Of a stretch of DNA of 44,422 nt, positions 31,124 through 39,540 are shown in pieces; position 1 is the stretch's first letter; each line of letters begins with the position of its first letter. The notes under the pieces were generated by a model. The model was not told the DNA's origin. It did not search any database and saw nothing but the letters and a program-made list of their open reading frames with translations. Source of the DNA: Bacteroidales bacterium (lineage in GTDB: Bacteria; Bacteroidota; Bacteroidia; Bacteroidales; P3); the NCBI GenBank assembly GCA_017645585.1, contig JAGCOF010000003.1, positions 1 through 44,422 of the forward strand, in the 5' to 3' direction. Made by a program: the position numbers and the translations under genes.

Positions 31124-32428
31124 ATGAATTGGAAAGAAGAATATAAACGCAAAGTATCGAAGCCTGGAGAGGCTATCAAGGACATCCACGACGGCGACTG
31201 TGTCGTTCTTGGCCACGCTGCCGCAGTGCCTAAAGTGGTGCCGCTCGCTATGGCCGAGCATTGTGAGGACTACAACGACGTCCTCATCTTCCACATGACC
31301 ACCCTCGGCGACAATCCACTCATTCATCCGCGCTGCTACGGCCATTTCCGCCATGTGAGCAATTTTCTCAGCGGCAACTCACGCGATGCCGTGAACCACC
31401 TCAACGCCGATTTCTTCCCCGCCTATTTCCACGATGTGCCCGAAATGATTGGTGATGAGATACCGTGTGATGTGGCTGTATTTCAGGCAACGCCGCCCAA
31501 TGAGGAGGGCTACTGCTCGTTGGGTGTTAGCTGCGACTATGCCCTTGCTGCCATCCGTCGTGCACGGTCGGTAATCATCGAAACCAACGAGTTTATGCCC
31601 TTCACCTATGGCAACGTGATGATCCACGTGTCGCAGATTGATCACATCATCCCCTGTGCCTACCATTTGCCGGAGTTGCACAGTGAAGCTCCCACCGAGG
31701 TGGAGCAAGCCATCGGCCGTCACTGCGCCTCGCTGGTGTTCGATGGCTCTACGTTGCAGCTGGGCATCGGAGCCATCCCCAATGCTGTCCTCAGCGAGTT
31801 GGGCGACAAGAACGACCTCGGCATCCACAGCGAGATGTTCAGCGACGGTGTGGCCGCATTGATGCGCGAAGGCATCGTCAATGGCAGCCGCAAGACGCTG
31901 CATCGCGGCAAAGTGGTGGCCACCTTCATCATGGGCAGCCGTGAGTTGTATGAATTTGTGGACGGTAACGAGAATATCGAGCTCTATCCGGTGGATTACA
32001 CCAACGACCCCCTCATCATTGCACAGCAGTATCGCATGGTGAGCATCAACTCATGCCTCGAGGTGGACCTCATGGGGCAGGTGGCCAGCGAGAGCATCGG
32101 CATGCGGCAGTATAGCGGCATCGGTGGGCAGATAGACTTCGTGCGTGGCGCCTCAATGGCCCGCGAAGGCAAGAGTATCATTGCCATGCCCTCGACGGCT
32201 GCCGGTGGCAGCATCAGCCGCATCAAGCCCTTCCTCACTCCGGGTTCGGCTGTCAGCACCACGCGCAACGATGTAAACTACCTCGTCACCGAATATGGTA
32301 TCGCCCGTCTCAAGGGACGCACCCTGCAGCACCGCGCCGAGGACCTCATCCGCATAGCACACCCCAACTTCCGCCCCATGCTCATCGAAGAGTATGAGCG
32401 GCGCTTTGCCACCAAGTTTGTGTGCTAA
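31124..32428 (+). CDS. Acetyl-CoA hydrolase/transferase family CoA-transferase
   Basis: This 434-residue protein matches the family I CoA-transferases that include 4-hydroxybutyrate, butyryl and propionyl-CoA:succinate CoA-transferases. LQLGIGAIPNAVLSEL is followed by GIHSEMFSDGVAALM, whose Glu forms the acyl-CoA intermediate. GIGGQIDFVRGAS, IAMPSTAAGGSISRIKPFL and YGIARLKGRTLQHRAEDLI come later. The enzyme swaps CoA between acids in the cytoplasm. The acceptor cannot be fixed; the small size favours the 4-hydroxybutyrate/butyrate group. MNWKEEYKRKV is the family-typical start; the open frame begins at 31073 without conserved residues. The cobalamin riboswitch upstream suggests a link to B12-dependent metabolism. 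Confidence 0.9.
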   Translation: MNWKEEYKRKVSKPGEAIKDIHDGDCVVLGHAAAVPKVVPLAMAEHCEDYNDVLIFHMTTLGDNPLIHPRCYGHFRHVSNFLSGNSRDAVNHLNADFFPAYFHDVPEMIGDEIPCDVAVFQATPPNEEGYCSLGVSCDYALAAIRRARSVIIETNEFMPFTYGNVMIHVSQIDHIIPCAYHLPELHSEAPTEVEQAIGRHCASLVFDGSTLQLGIGAIPNAVLSELGDKNDLGIHSEMFSDGVAALMREGIVNGSRKTLHRGKVVATFIMGSRELYEFVDGNENIELYPVDYTNDPLIIAQQYRMVSINSCLEVDLMGQVASESIGMRQYSGIGGQIDFVRGASMAREGKSIIAMPSTAAGGSISRIKPFLTPGSAVSTTRNDVNYLVTEYGIARLKGRTLQHRAEDLIRIAHPNFRPMLIEEYERRFATKFVC

Positions 32429-32450
32429 TATTGTCTCCGGCGCGTGACCG

Positions 32451-32990
32451 TCAGAGCATTGCCTCGATTTCCTTCTCGAAGTCTTTGGGCTCGGTGGTGG
32501 GGGCGAAGCGCTTCACGACGGAGCCGTCGCGCGAGATGAGGAACTTGGTGAAGTTCCACTTGATGTCGCTGTCCTTCTCCACGCTCTTGCTGATGGATTT
32601 GAACATCGTGGCGGCAGCCTTGGCCTTCAGCCCTTTGTATTCCTCATCGGGGGCCTGCTCCTTGAGGTAGGTGAAGATGGGGTGCTCGTCGGCGCCGTTG
32701 ACGTCCACCTTCTTCATAATCTGGAACGTCACACCGTAGTTCACCTGGCAGAACTCCTGTATCTCGCTGTCGCTGCCGGGGTCTTGGTGGGCGAATTGGT
32801 TGCAGGGGAAGCCGATGCAGACGAGGCCGCGGTCGCGGTACTTCTCGTTCAGCGCCTCGAGGCCCTCGAACTGTGGCGTGAAGCCGCACTTGCTGGCGGT
32901 GTTGATGATGAGCAGCACCTTGCCTTCAAACTGACGGAAATCAATCTCTTTGCCGTTACTTGCAACGGCCTTGAAATCATATATGTTCAT
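32451..32990 (-). CDS. Glutathione peroxidase-family (thiol) peroxidase
   Basis: The 179-residue protein has the GPx fold. The peroxidatic residue is Cys35 in NTASKCGFTPQ, with FPCNQFAHQDPGS and IKWNFTKFLISRDG supplying the Gln and Trp of the catalytic triad. It is the cysteine form, not a selenoprotein. Bacterial members usually take electrons from thioredoxin and reduce hydroperoxides. It is the last gene of a four-gene minus-strand run with ferritin-like, winged-helix and radical SAM genes (gap of 23 nt), and converges with the CoA-transferase gene. Confidence 0.95.
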   Translation of the reverse strand: MNIYDFKAVASNGKEIDFRQFEGKVLLIINTASKCGFTPQFEGLEALNEKYRDRGLVCIGFPCNQFAHQDPGSDSEIQEFCQVNYGVTFQIMKKVDVNGADEHPIFTYLKEQAPDEEYKGLKAKAAATMFKSISKSVEKDSDIKWNFTKFLISRDGSVVKRFAPTTEPKDFEKEIEAML

Positions 32991-33013
32991 TGCTTGGTTG
33001 TTATTGTTTTCTG

Positions 33014-34123
33014 TTACTGTTTGTTTTTAATTATTTCTTCCACCTCGTCGCGGTGTTCGTAGAGGGTGCAGCCGCCGGTGTGTGCCCAGCCGAGGATGCT
33101 GGCGTCGCGGAGGGTGCGGAAGAGGGGCGACCGGAGTGCCTCCTTGACGCCTATTTCCAGCACGTTGCTGTCGCTGAAGGGCGAGAAGGGACAGGGCTCG
33201 GCCGAGCCGTCGGGGCCGATGTGGAAAAAGCCGCGTCCCGAGGCGATGCAGCCGCCGGTGGCTTTCTCGTCGCCGGGGAAGGAGAAGAAGATGATGTCGC
33301 TGTACTCGTTGCGGCGCTGCAGCACAGTGGACGCCATACGGGCCACTTGCTCGTCGTCGAGGGCCAGGTGCTCGGTGCCTTTCTCGGTGGGCACGTACTC
33401 GATGTAGAAGAGCAGCCGGCAACGCTTCTCGCGCAGGGTGTCGATGAACTGCGGCGAGGTGACCAGCTCCATGTTCTCGCTGGTGACGGTGATGCTGGCG
33501 CCGAAGATGAGGTCTTCCTGCTTGAGCATATCCATCGACAGCATGGCGCGCTCGAACACCCCGCGTCCGCGCCGCTCGTCGGTGCCCATGGCCGTTCCCT
33601 CGATGCTGATGACGGGGATGATGTTGAGGTTGCGCTTGATGAGGTCGATGTAGGTGGGGCCGATGAGGGTACCGTTGGTGAAGACGGGGAAAATCATCTC
33701 CTTCACCGAGGCCACCGCCTCGATGACATCGCGCCGCATCATCGGCTCGCCGCCCGCCAGCAGGGTGAAGTTGACTCCCAACTCGGCGGCTTCCGCCATG
33801 ATGGTGCGCCATTGTTCGGGCGTGAGGGTGGCTTTCTGCTGCGAGGCATCGTCTTCGGCGATGCCATTGCTGCGGGCGTAGCAGCCTTTGCAATGCAGGT
33901 TGCAGGTGGTGGCAATACTGGCGATGAGGAACGGCGGCACCGCCAGCCCTTCCTTCTCCAGCACCTCGCGACGCTTCCGCTCCGACTTCTCCACCACCCG
34001 GCGCATTTGATGCACAAAACGTGCTTCCCGGGGATTGGAAAGCACGTTTCGGTAAGCCGCCGCCATGAACTCGCGGATGCCGTCGCTCATATAGGCGGCC
34101 AGGTCAAACTTTGTCTCGCTCAT
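33014..34123 (-). CDS. Radical SAM protein with C-terminal extension
   Basis: The 369-residue protein binds the radical SAM cluster through Cys74, Cys78 and Cys81 (CNLHCKGCYA). LLAGGEPMMRRDVIEA, FTNGTLIG and IPVISIEG mark the barrel. The C-terminus has two more cysteines in GGCIASGRGFFHIGPDGSAEPCPFSPF and a third in GGCTLYEHRD, a SPASM-like region that may hold another cluster. An N-terminal helical extension of about 60 residues is unusual. Relatives include peptide- or cofactor-maturing enzymes; the substrate is unknown. It lies 3 nt after a winged-helix gene and 23 nt before GPx, in an apparent oxidative-stress operon. Confidence 0.88.
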   Translation of the reverse strand: MSETKFDLAAYMSDGIREFMAAAYRNVLSNPREARFVHQMRRVVEKSERKRREVLEKEGLAVPPFLIASIATTCNLHCKGCYARSNGIAEDDASQQKATLTPEQWRTIMAEAAELGVNFTLLAGGEPMMRRDVIEAVASVKEMIFPVFTNGTLIGPTYIDLIKRNLNIIPVISIEGTAMGTDERRGRGVFERAMLSMDMLKQEDLIFGASITVTSENMELVTSPQFIDTLREKRCRLLFYIEYVPTEKGTEHLALDDEQVARMASTVLQRRNEYSDIIFFSFPGDEKATGGCIASGRGFFHIGPDGSAEPCPFSPFSDSNVLEIGVKEALRSPLFRTLRDASILGWAHTGGCTLYEHRDEVEEIIKNKQ

Positions 34124-34126
34124 AGG

Positions 34127-34300
34127 TTATTGGGCAGGTTCCCACTTGCAGCGGACGGGCGACACGATGGCACCCTCTTTCTTCAGTTCGGCAAAAGCCT
34201 TGTCCACTTCCTTGCGGTCGATCCCTGTGATTTCTGCAATCTTGCCAGCGTTGACGGGAGCGCCGAACTCACGCATGGCTTGTAGCACTTTCTCTTTCAT
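34127..34300 (-). CDS. Small winged-helix DNA-binding-like protein
   Basis: The 57-residue protein starts MKEKVLQAMREFGAPVNAGKIAEITGIDRKEVDKAF and ends EGAIVSPVRCKWEPAQ. It is a single helix-turn-helix/winged-helix unit widespread in Bacteroidetes and Clostridia beside ferritin or radical SAM genes. The start at 34300 fits the conserved N-terminus and falls 14 nt after the ferritin-like stop; the frame reaches 34336 but would overlap that gene. It could regulate the operon or serve the radical SAM protein 3 nt downstream. No function is proven. Confidence 0.85.
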   Translation of the reverse strand: MKEKVLQAMREFGAPVNAGKIAEITGIDRKEVDKAFAELKKEGAIVSPVRCKWEPAQ

Positions 34301-34314
34301 CGTTGTTCGGGGTT

Positions 34315-34770
34315 TTACATTTGTTTCACCAGCCAATTCTGGACACCGATTTCCTCGATCATGTCCATCTGCTCCTCGTCCCAGTAGAGGTCCTCTTCCT
34401 CGTCGGCGAGATAGGCCTTGGTGATGTCATAGGTGGTGGGGTCGGCGGCCAGGGCGGGCATAATCTTGTAGAGCGTATCCACGCCTTCGCGCTGCAGCTT
34501 GAGGTCGGCCTTGATGTACTCGATGGGATCTTCGATGAGCTTGCACTCTTGGCAGAACTTCACCTCCGGCACGCAGCCGAGGTCGAGCATGCGGTTGGCG
34601 TACTTCTCCACCCATTCCATCTCCTCGGTGTAGTGGTCGAGGTACTTCTGTCCCAGCTTTCCGAAGCCCTGCGACTTGAAAAGCAAGCCCTGCATCTTGT
34701 GCACAAAAGCACTACCGGAAAGTTCGTTCACAATCATCTGTGAAATCTGCAATGTCTGTGTAAAATCCAT
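34315..34770 (-). CDS. Ferritin-like (bacterioferritin-type) protein
   Basis: This 151-residue all-helical protein has four predicted helices. Acidic metal-ligand candidates lie in LDHYTEEMEWVEKYANRML (about 46-64) and YLADEEEDLYWDEEQMDMIEEIG (about 120-143), and an unusual CQEC lies near residue 75. It resembles the bacterioferritin/Dps-like group, but some ferroxidase ligands differ (no His in the EExxH position), so iron oxidation is uncertain. It leads the ferritin-wHTH-radical SAM-GPx run, and a well-formed promoter lies about 70 nt upstream. Confidence 0.8.
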   Translation of the reverse strand: MDFTQTLQISQMIVNELSGSAFVHKMQGLLFKSQGFGKLGQKYLDHYTEEMEWVEKYANRMLDLGCVPEVKFCQECKLIEDPIEYIKADLKLQREGVDTLYKIMPALAADPTTYDITKAYLADEEEDLYWDEEQMDMIEEIGVQNWLVKQM

Positions 34771-34836
34771 AATTTTTAGTGTTTATTGTTGATTATTAAT
34801 AATTTATTGATATGTATCGGATTGGATTTCCAACTG

Positions 34837-34867
34837 CAAAAATACAAACGTTTCCGTTTTCAACAAA
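34837..34867 (-). promoter_or_regulatory. Promoter of the ferritin-like operon
   Basis: On the minus strand TTTG (34867-34864), a 19-nt spacer and TATTTTTG (34844-34837) match the consensus. The ferritin ATG lies 67 nt downstream. Confidence 0.75.
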
Positions 34868-34909
34868 ATTCCAAACGACACAAAATTTGTCTGAAACGAT
34901 ACAATTTAG

Positions 34910-34998
34910 ATTGCGTTAATGCGTTAATGTATAAATGCGCCAGTGGTGACGCGCTATCCACTAACGCATTAACGCAATTCAACACTAACGCAATAATG
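34910..34998. repeat. GCGTTAAT octamer tracts in inverted orientation
   Basis: The left tract contains gcgttaat twice in a row, and the right tract contains the reverse form (actaacgc, attaacgc). ATTGCGTTAATGCGTTA (34910-34926) and its perfect complement (34962-34978) form a 17-bp inverted repeat around 35 nt. A further actaacgcaat follows at 34984. It lies between the ferritin promoter and the AraC start, so it could be a large hairpin in the araC leader. Confidence 0.85.
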
Positions 34999-35003
34999 TT
35001 ACC

Positions 35004-35894
35004 ATGTACAGTTTGAAAGATGCAATTGGATTATTTGCGGGCGACGCGACAAACGGCAGAAACGGCGCGATGTACTGCTTTGAGACCAATGCTGTGACGG
35101 CGCTGCGCACCAACGAGACGCAGGGGTTCTTCGCCTGTTTCGTCTTCACGTTGGTTGAAAGGGGGTGGTTGACGATTCGCTACAACGGTCATGAGTTGAC
35201 GTTCTACCCCGATGACCTCTACACCTACTCACCCGGCCTCCCCGTCACCGTCATCGCCACTTCCGACGACTTTTACGGGTTATCCATGATGGCAGACGAG
35301 CATGCCGCCATCGATATGCCCACCGTGCACGACCTCGTACACATCGCCTACCTGTCCATCGTGCAGCTGCACGAGCCGAAGCAGACGCTGCCCGCCGACA
35401 CCGCCCGGCACCTGGCCGCGAAGATGCGCGAAATCATCGGTTACCTGCAATCCGACCATATCTACAAGGCCGAAGTGTTGCGCCTGCTCTATGCCGTCTT
35501 CCTGCTCGACCTGCAGAACGCGCAGCACAGCGCCATCGTTCACCAGCATGTCCCTCAGCAGGTTTCCCAGCGCGTCGAGGAAATCTTCATCGGCTTCATC
35601 CACCTGCTGCCCGACCATTTCGCCGAGCACCACAACATCCCCTTCTACGCCTCTGCACTCCACATCAGCCCCGTCTACCTCTCGCGTGTCGTCCGTCAGG
35701 TCACCGGTCGCACCGTCGTCGACTACATCAACCATATGCTCCTCATGGAAGCTTCGTTCCTGCTGCGCAACTCGGAGCTGAGCATCACCCAGATAGCCGA
35801 CCGCCTCCACTTCGCCGACACACCCTCCTTCTCCAAGTTCTTCACCCGGATGAACGGGCAGCCGCCTTCTGCCTACCGCAACAAGAGAATGTAA
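35004..35894 (+). CDS. AraC-family transcriptional regulator
   Basis: The 296-residue protein has an N-terminal cupin-like sensor half (about 1-150) and a C-terminal double helix-turn-helix. The latter shows FYASALHISPVYLSRVVRQVTGRTVVDYINHMLLMEA and SITQIADRLHFADTPSFSKFFTRMNGQPPSAYR, the typical AraC pattern. It probably binds DNA as a response to a small molecule, which is unknown. Start is the ATG at 35004, directly after an inverted octamer-repeat structure. It is followed after 111 nt by the M6 protease gene on the same strand and might regulate it, or the divergent ferritin operon; neither is shown. Confidence 0.93.
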   Translation: MYSLKDAIGLFAGDATNGRNGAMYCFETNAVTALRTNETQGFFACFVFTLVERGWLTIRYNGHELTFYPDDLYTYSPGLPVTVIATSDDFYGLSMMADEHAAIDMPTVHDLVHIAYLSIVQLHEPKQTLPADTARHLAAKMREIIGYLQSDHIYKAEVLRLLYAVFLLDLQNAQHSAIVHQHVPQQVSQRVEEIFIGFIHLLPDHFAEHHNIPFYASALHISPVYLSRVVRQVTGRTVVDYINHMLLMEASFLLRNSELSITQIADRLHFADTPSFSKFFTRMNGQPPSAYRNKRM

Positions 35895-36005
35895 TGTCAA
35901 TTTGTCTATGGCGTGATGGGTTTTTTTATCGCTGCCGTACACAACATTTTGTATCTTCCGACGTTAATATTGTCTAATTTTTATCAATTACTGTCTGTAC
36001 AAAAA

Positions 36006-39000
36006 ATGAAGATGACAATTAAACGTTTTGTTTTGGCGGCCTTGCTGATGGCTGCAACCGCAGTATCGGCCTCGCCGGTGTTCAACATGCCTGTCGTCCG
36101 CATCCAACCCAACGGCGACACGCTGCATTGCTTTGTCTCGGGCGACGAGTATTATCACCGTCTGCACGATGCCGACGACTACACCATCGTCCAAAATCCC
36201 CGCAATGGCTATTGGGTCTTTGCCGATACCGTCCACACCGGAAAGGGCCGTTGGCAGGTGGTGCCGACACAGTATGTGGCCGGCGTAGTCAACCCCCGCA
36301 CGATAGCGGGCCTCCATCCGCACCTCGGGGTGGACAGGGAGACCTGGCTCGAGAAACAGAAGCTCTTCGATGTGCCGAAAGGCAGCGTGGATGCTCCGAA
36401 AACCTCGGGTGTCAACCACGGCCAGATGAACAATGTAGTGGTGTTCGTGCGCTTCAGCGACGAGACGGAGATCAGCACCCCTTTCTCCGACATCAATGCG
36501 ATGTTCAACGACTCGTCCGAGACCTCCACCTCAATGTACAGCTACTTCAAGAAGGTGTCGTACAACAAAATCAATATTGTCACCCATTACTATCCGACTC
36601 CGTCGGGCAATACGGTAATCTCCTACCAGGACAGCCTTCCGCGCTCCTATTACCAGCCCTACGATTCCACCACCAACACCAACGGCTATCAGGACGATGA
36701 CGAGCGCCGCATCCGCGAGTTCAGCCTGCTGGAGCGCGCCGTCAACTATGTCAACGCCAACTCGCCGGTGCCCAGCACGCTCAACATCGATATGGACAAC
36801 GACGGCTATGTGGACAACATCTGCTTCGTGGTCAAGGGCACTTATACGGGTTGGAGCGACCTGTTGTGGCCCCACAAATGGAGCCTCTACGACCGCCAGG
36901 TATACATCAACGGCAAGCGTGTCTACACTTTCAACCTGCAACTCGAAGGCAGCGGCACTCACTATTTCAGCAGTTCTACCTTCTGCCACGAGATGTTCCA
37001 CACCCTCGGAGCCCCCGACCTCTACCGCTACAACGTGGGCACCAATGTCAGCGGCGTGGGGCAGTGGGACTTGATGTGCAGCAACACCACTCCGCCGCAG
37101 CACATGAGTGCCTACATGAAGTGGAAATACGGCAATTGGCTTGACTCCATCCCCCAGATTACCGCTGAGGGCACCTATACGTTGCACTCGTTGGGCGACG
37201 ACGCTTACGACAACTGCTGCTACAAGATTGCCGCTCAGGAGCCGCACCAGTGGTACGTGCTCGAATATCGCGACAATACCGAACGCTTCGAGACCGCCCT
37301 CCAGGGCAAGGGCTTGCTTGTCTACCGCATCGACGACCGATACAACGGCAACGCCAGCTATGACGGCGTGAACTATTTTGACGAGGTCTACCTCTTCCGC
37401 CCCAACGCTGCCGATGACAGCACCAACGGCAACCTGTCGCAGGCCTATTTCAGCGGCAGTACCTCGCGCACCTCGTTCACGCCACAAACCAACCCGCACC
37501 CCTGGCTGACGGGCAACGTCATCGACACCACTTTCGCGCTGACCAACATCACGGTGCCGGGCACCACCATCAGCTTCACCTATATGGATTTGCGTGGTTG
37601 CGTGGAGCCCCATGACCTGTCGGTGTTGAACCTCACGGGCCATTCTGCCACCCTGACGTGGGCAGACAACGCTGGTTCCGTCCAGCTGCAGTGGCGTGTC
37701 AGCGGCTCCGCTACCGTCAACTCGGTGTTGGTGACAGGACAAAGTTACCTGCTGGACAATCTGCAGGTCGGCACCGAATACCAATGGCGCGTGAAAGGCA
37801 TCTGTGGCGCCGGCGACAGCAGCGCCTTCTCGCCCTGGGCTTCGTTCGTCACAGCCTCGTGCTATGAGCCGCTGACGACGGATGTGGGAACCGCCGAGAC
37901 CACCTACTATACCTTGCCCGTCAACAACTACTACGCCTACACTTACTCGCAGATGATATACACTGCTGCCGAGATTGGCGGCCCCTTGGAGATAACGAGC
38001 CTGTCGTTCAACTATTCCGGTGCCAGCGCTTCCTCCGCCAAGAGCAACTGCACCATTTATTTGGGTACCACCACACAGAGCGCCTTCTCTGGTCCTACCG
38101 CAGCCTTCCTCGTGCCCTTCTCGCAGTTGCACAAGGTGTATGAGGGTCCCATGGTGTGCGAACAGGGGTGGAACGAGTTTGTGCTCGACAGCGTCTTCTT
38201 CTACAACGGTACCGACAACCTTGTGATAGCCATTGACGACAACAGCTACGGCTACAACGGCACGAACTACCGTTTCTATTGCACCCCCACCCAGCAGTAC
38301 ACGTCGCTGACTTTCTGTAGCGACAGCGAAAACCCTGACCCCACGTTAATGTCCGACTTCAACGGTTACAAAAACCGCCTGCGCTACCGTCCCGACATAC
38401 GCTTCAAGGGCTGCCCCTTCCAGGTGCCTCCGACCTATGAGGTCACCGTGACGTCCAGTAACAGCAGCCAGGGTAGTGTCAGCGGAGGCGACACCTACGA
38501 CGAGAATGCCACCGCCACCATTACCGCCACTCCGGCGCAGCATTATCATTTCCTCTATTGGCTCTCGGGCAGCGACACCATTACTGCCAACCCCTATACC
38601 TTTACCGTGACTGAAGACATCAGCTTCACCGCCTATTTCGCTATCGACAACCATTATGTTTCGGTTCTTTCGGGCGATACGACCATCGGCCATGCCTGGT
38701 TTACCTATGCTGGCGAAATGCTGAATTCGGCCCAACTCCCTTATGGTACCGTGTTGAACCTGCACGCCGAAGCCCGTACCGACGTGGAGGGCTACCAATG
38801 CACCTTCCTGCGGTGGAGCGATGGCAACACCGAAGCCGACCGTACGCTGACGCTGACACAGGATATCCAGCTGACGGCAATATTCGAGTCGCAGCCCATC
38901 CAAGGTATCCAGACAGTTGCTGAACCCTTCGTTGTGCTGATGCGTGACGGTGGAGTCGAACTTGTGGGTGCTACAGGGGCAGAGGTGGCCTTGTATGACG

Positions 39001-39122
39001 CCATAGGGCGCTGCAATTGGCGCTCGGTGGCCGGCGAGCGGCAGTTCATCCCCGTCAGCCACGCCGGCGTCTATCTGCTTCGCATCAACGGGCAGGCGCA
39101 CAAAGTCGTTGTGCGTCGGTAA
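36006..39122 (+). CDS. Secreted M6-family metalloprotease with type IX sorting domain
   Basis: This 1038-residue protein begins with a signal peptide (MKMTIKRFVLAALLMAATAVSAS). A propeptide-like region comes next, then an M6 catalytic domain with the zinc motif HEMFH (about 328-332) in STFCHEMFHTLGAPDLY. A fibronectin type III-like domain follows (HDLSVLNLTGHSATLTW, about 535-620). A further beta domain and bacterial repeat domains follow (YEVTVTSSNSSQGSVSGGDTYDENATATITATP). The type A sorting domain (VALYDAIGRCNW to KVVVRR) closes it. It should be a surface or secreted protease comparable to immune inhibitor A-type enzymes. The end overlaps the convergent NUDIX gene by 38 nt. The frame reaches 35913, but the signal peptide fixes the start. 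Confidence 0.92.
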   Translation: MKMTIKRFVLAALLMAATAVSASPVFNMPVVRIQPNGDTLHCFVSGDEYYHRLHDADDYTIVQNPRNGYWVFADTVHTGKGRWQVVPTQYVAGVVNPRTIAGLHPHLGVDRETWLEKQKLFDVPKGSVDAPKTSGVNHGQMNNVVVFVRFSDETEISTPFSDINAMFNDSSETSTSMYSYFKKVSYNKINIVTHYYPTPSGNTVISYQDSLPRSYYQPYDSTTNTNGYQDDDERRIREFSLLERAVNYVNANSPVPSTLNIDMDNDGYVDNICFVVKGTYTGWSDLLWPHKWSLYDRQVYINGKRVYTFNLQLEGSGTHYFSSSTFCHEMFHTLGAPDLYRYNVGTNVSGVGQWDLMCSNTTPPQHMSAYMKWKYGNWLDSIPQITAEGTYTLHSLGDDAYDNCCYKIAAQEPHQWYVLEYRDNTERFETALQGKGLLVYRIDDRYNGNASYDGVNYFDEVYLFRPNAADDSTNGNLSQAYFSGSTSRTSFTPQTNPHPWLTGNVIDTTFALTNITVPGTTISFTYMDLRGCVEPHDLSVLNLTGHSATLTWADNAGSVQLQWRVSGSATVNSVLVTGQSYLLDNLQVGTEYQWRVKGICGAGDSSAFSPWASFVTASCYEPLTTDVGTAETTYYTLPVNNYYAYTYSQMIYTAAEIGGPLEITSLSFNYSGASASSAKSNCTIYLGTTTQSAFSGPTAAFLVPFSQLHKVYEGPMVCEQGWNEFVLDSVFFYNGTDNLVIAIDDNSYGYNGTNYRFYCTPTQQYTSLTFCSDSENPDPTLMSDFNGYKNRLRYRPDIRFKGCPFQVPPTYEVTVTSSNSSQGSVSGGDTYDENATATITATPAQHYHFLYWLSGSDTITANPYTFTVTEDISFTAYFAIDNHYVSVLSGDTTIGHAWFTYAGEMLNSAQLPYGTVLNLHAEARTDVEGYQCTFLRWSDGNTEADRTLTLTQDIQLTAIFESQPIQGIQTVAEPFVVLMRDGGVELVGATGAEVALYDAIGRCNWRSVAGERQFIPVSHAGVYLLRINGQAHKVVVRR

Positions 39123-39510
39123 TAATTTCTGCGTGATCGAAGGCCAGGGACGGTAGATCGGCGAGGGGCCACCAACGCACCTCGGCGGCATCGTCGCCGG
39201 CCTTCGGCTCTCCTGATTCCAACCTCAACAGGTAGGCTGCGGTGACGGTGCGGCCCCGCGGGTCGCGCCCCGGAGTGCTGTAGACGCCAATGAGGCGCAG
39301 GTCGCTTTCGGCGACCTGCAGGCCGGTCTCTTCCTGCAACTCGCGTATGGCGCAATGCTCAATGGTCTCGTCCATCTCCATGAAGCCGCCGGGGAGGGCC
39401 CAGCAGCCGCGGAAGGGCTCGTTGCCGCGACGGATGAGAAGTACTTCGCTGTTGCGGAGTACTACGCAGTCGGCGGTGAGCATCGGTCGGGGGTATTCGT
39501 AGGTGAACAT
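39085..39510 (-). CDS. NUDIX hydrolase
   Basis: The 141-residue protein has a complete Nudix box, GX5EX7REUXEEXGU, at residues 42-64 (GFMEMDETIEHCAIRELQEETGL), within ALPGGF...GVYSTPGRDPRG. That resembles ADP-ribose/NAD-type or 8-oxo-dGTP-type enzymes; the SQPWPFP-type NADH pyrophosphatase signature is absent. Substrate unknown. Its 3' end overlaps the convergent protease gene by 38 nt, so both proteins' C-termini share DNA. The ATG follows a heptamer tract that also holds the stop of the upstream EamA gene. Confidence 0.93.
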   Translation of the reverse strand: MFTYEYPRPMLTADCVVLRNSEVLLIRRGNEPFRGCWALPGGFMEMDETIEHCAIRELQEETGLQVAESDLRLIGVYSTPGRDPRGRTVTAAYLLRLESGEPKAGDDAAEVRWWPLADLPSLAFDHAEIITDAQRLCAPAR

Positions 39511-39540
39511 TTAGTTGTCAGTTATCAGTTGTCAGTTGGG
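39511..39540. repeat. 7-nt tandem tract at the EamA/NUDIX junction
   Basis: agttgtc, agttatc, agttgtc and agttggg follow in exact 7-nt steps. On the minus strand the EamA TGA (39527-39525) lies inside and the NUDIX ATG is reached 2 nt after the last unit. Confidence 0.92.

Noticed and set aside
32870-32900. Selenocysteine form of glutathione peroxidase
   Set aside because: The peroxidatic residue is encoded as cysteine in SKCGFT; there is no in-frame TGA.
36531-38132. 533-codon minus-strand open frame inside the M6 protease gene
   Set aside because: It is antisense to a gene with signal peptide, zinc motif and sorting domain, and has no recognisable domain.
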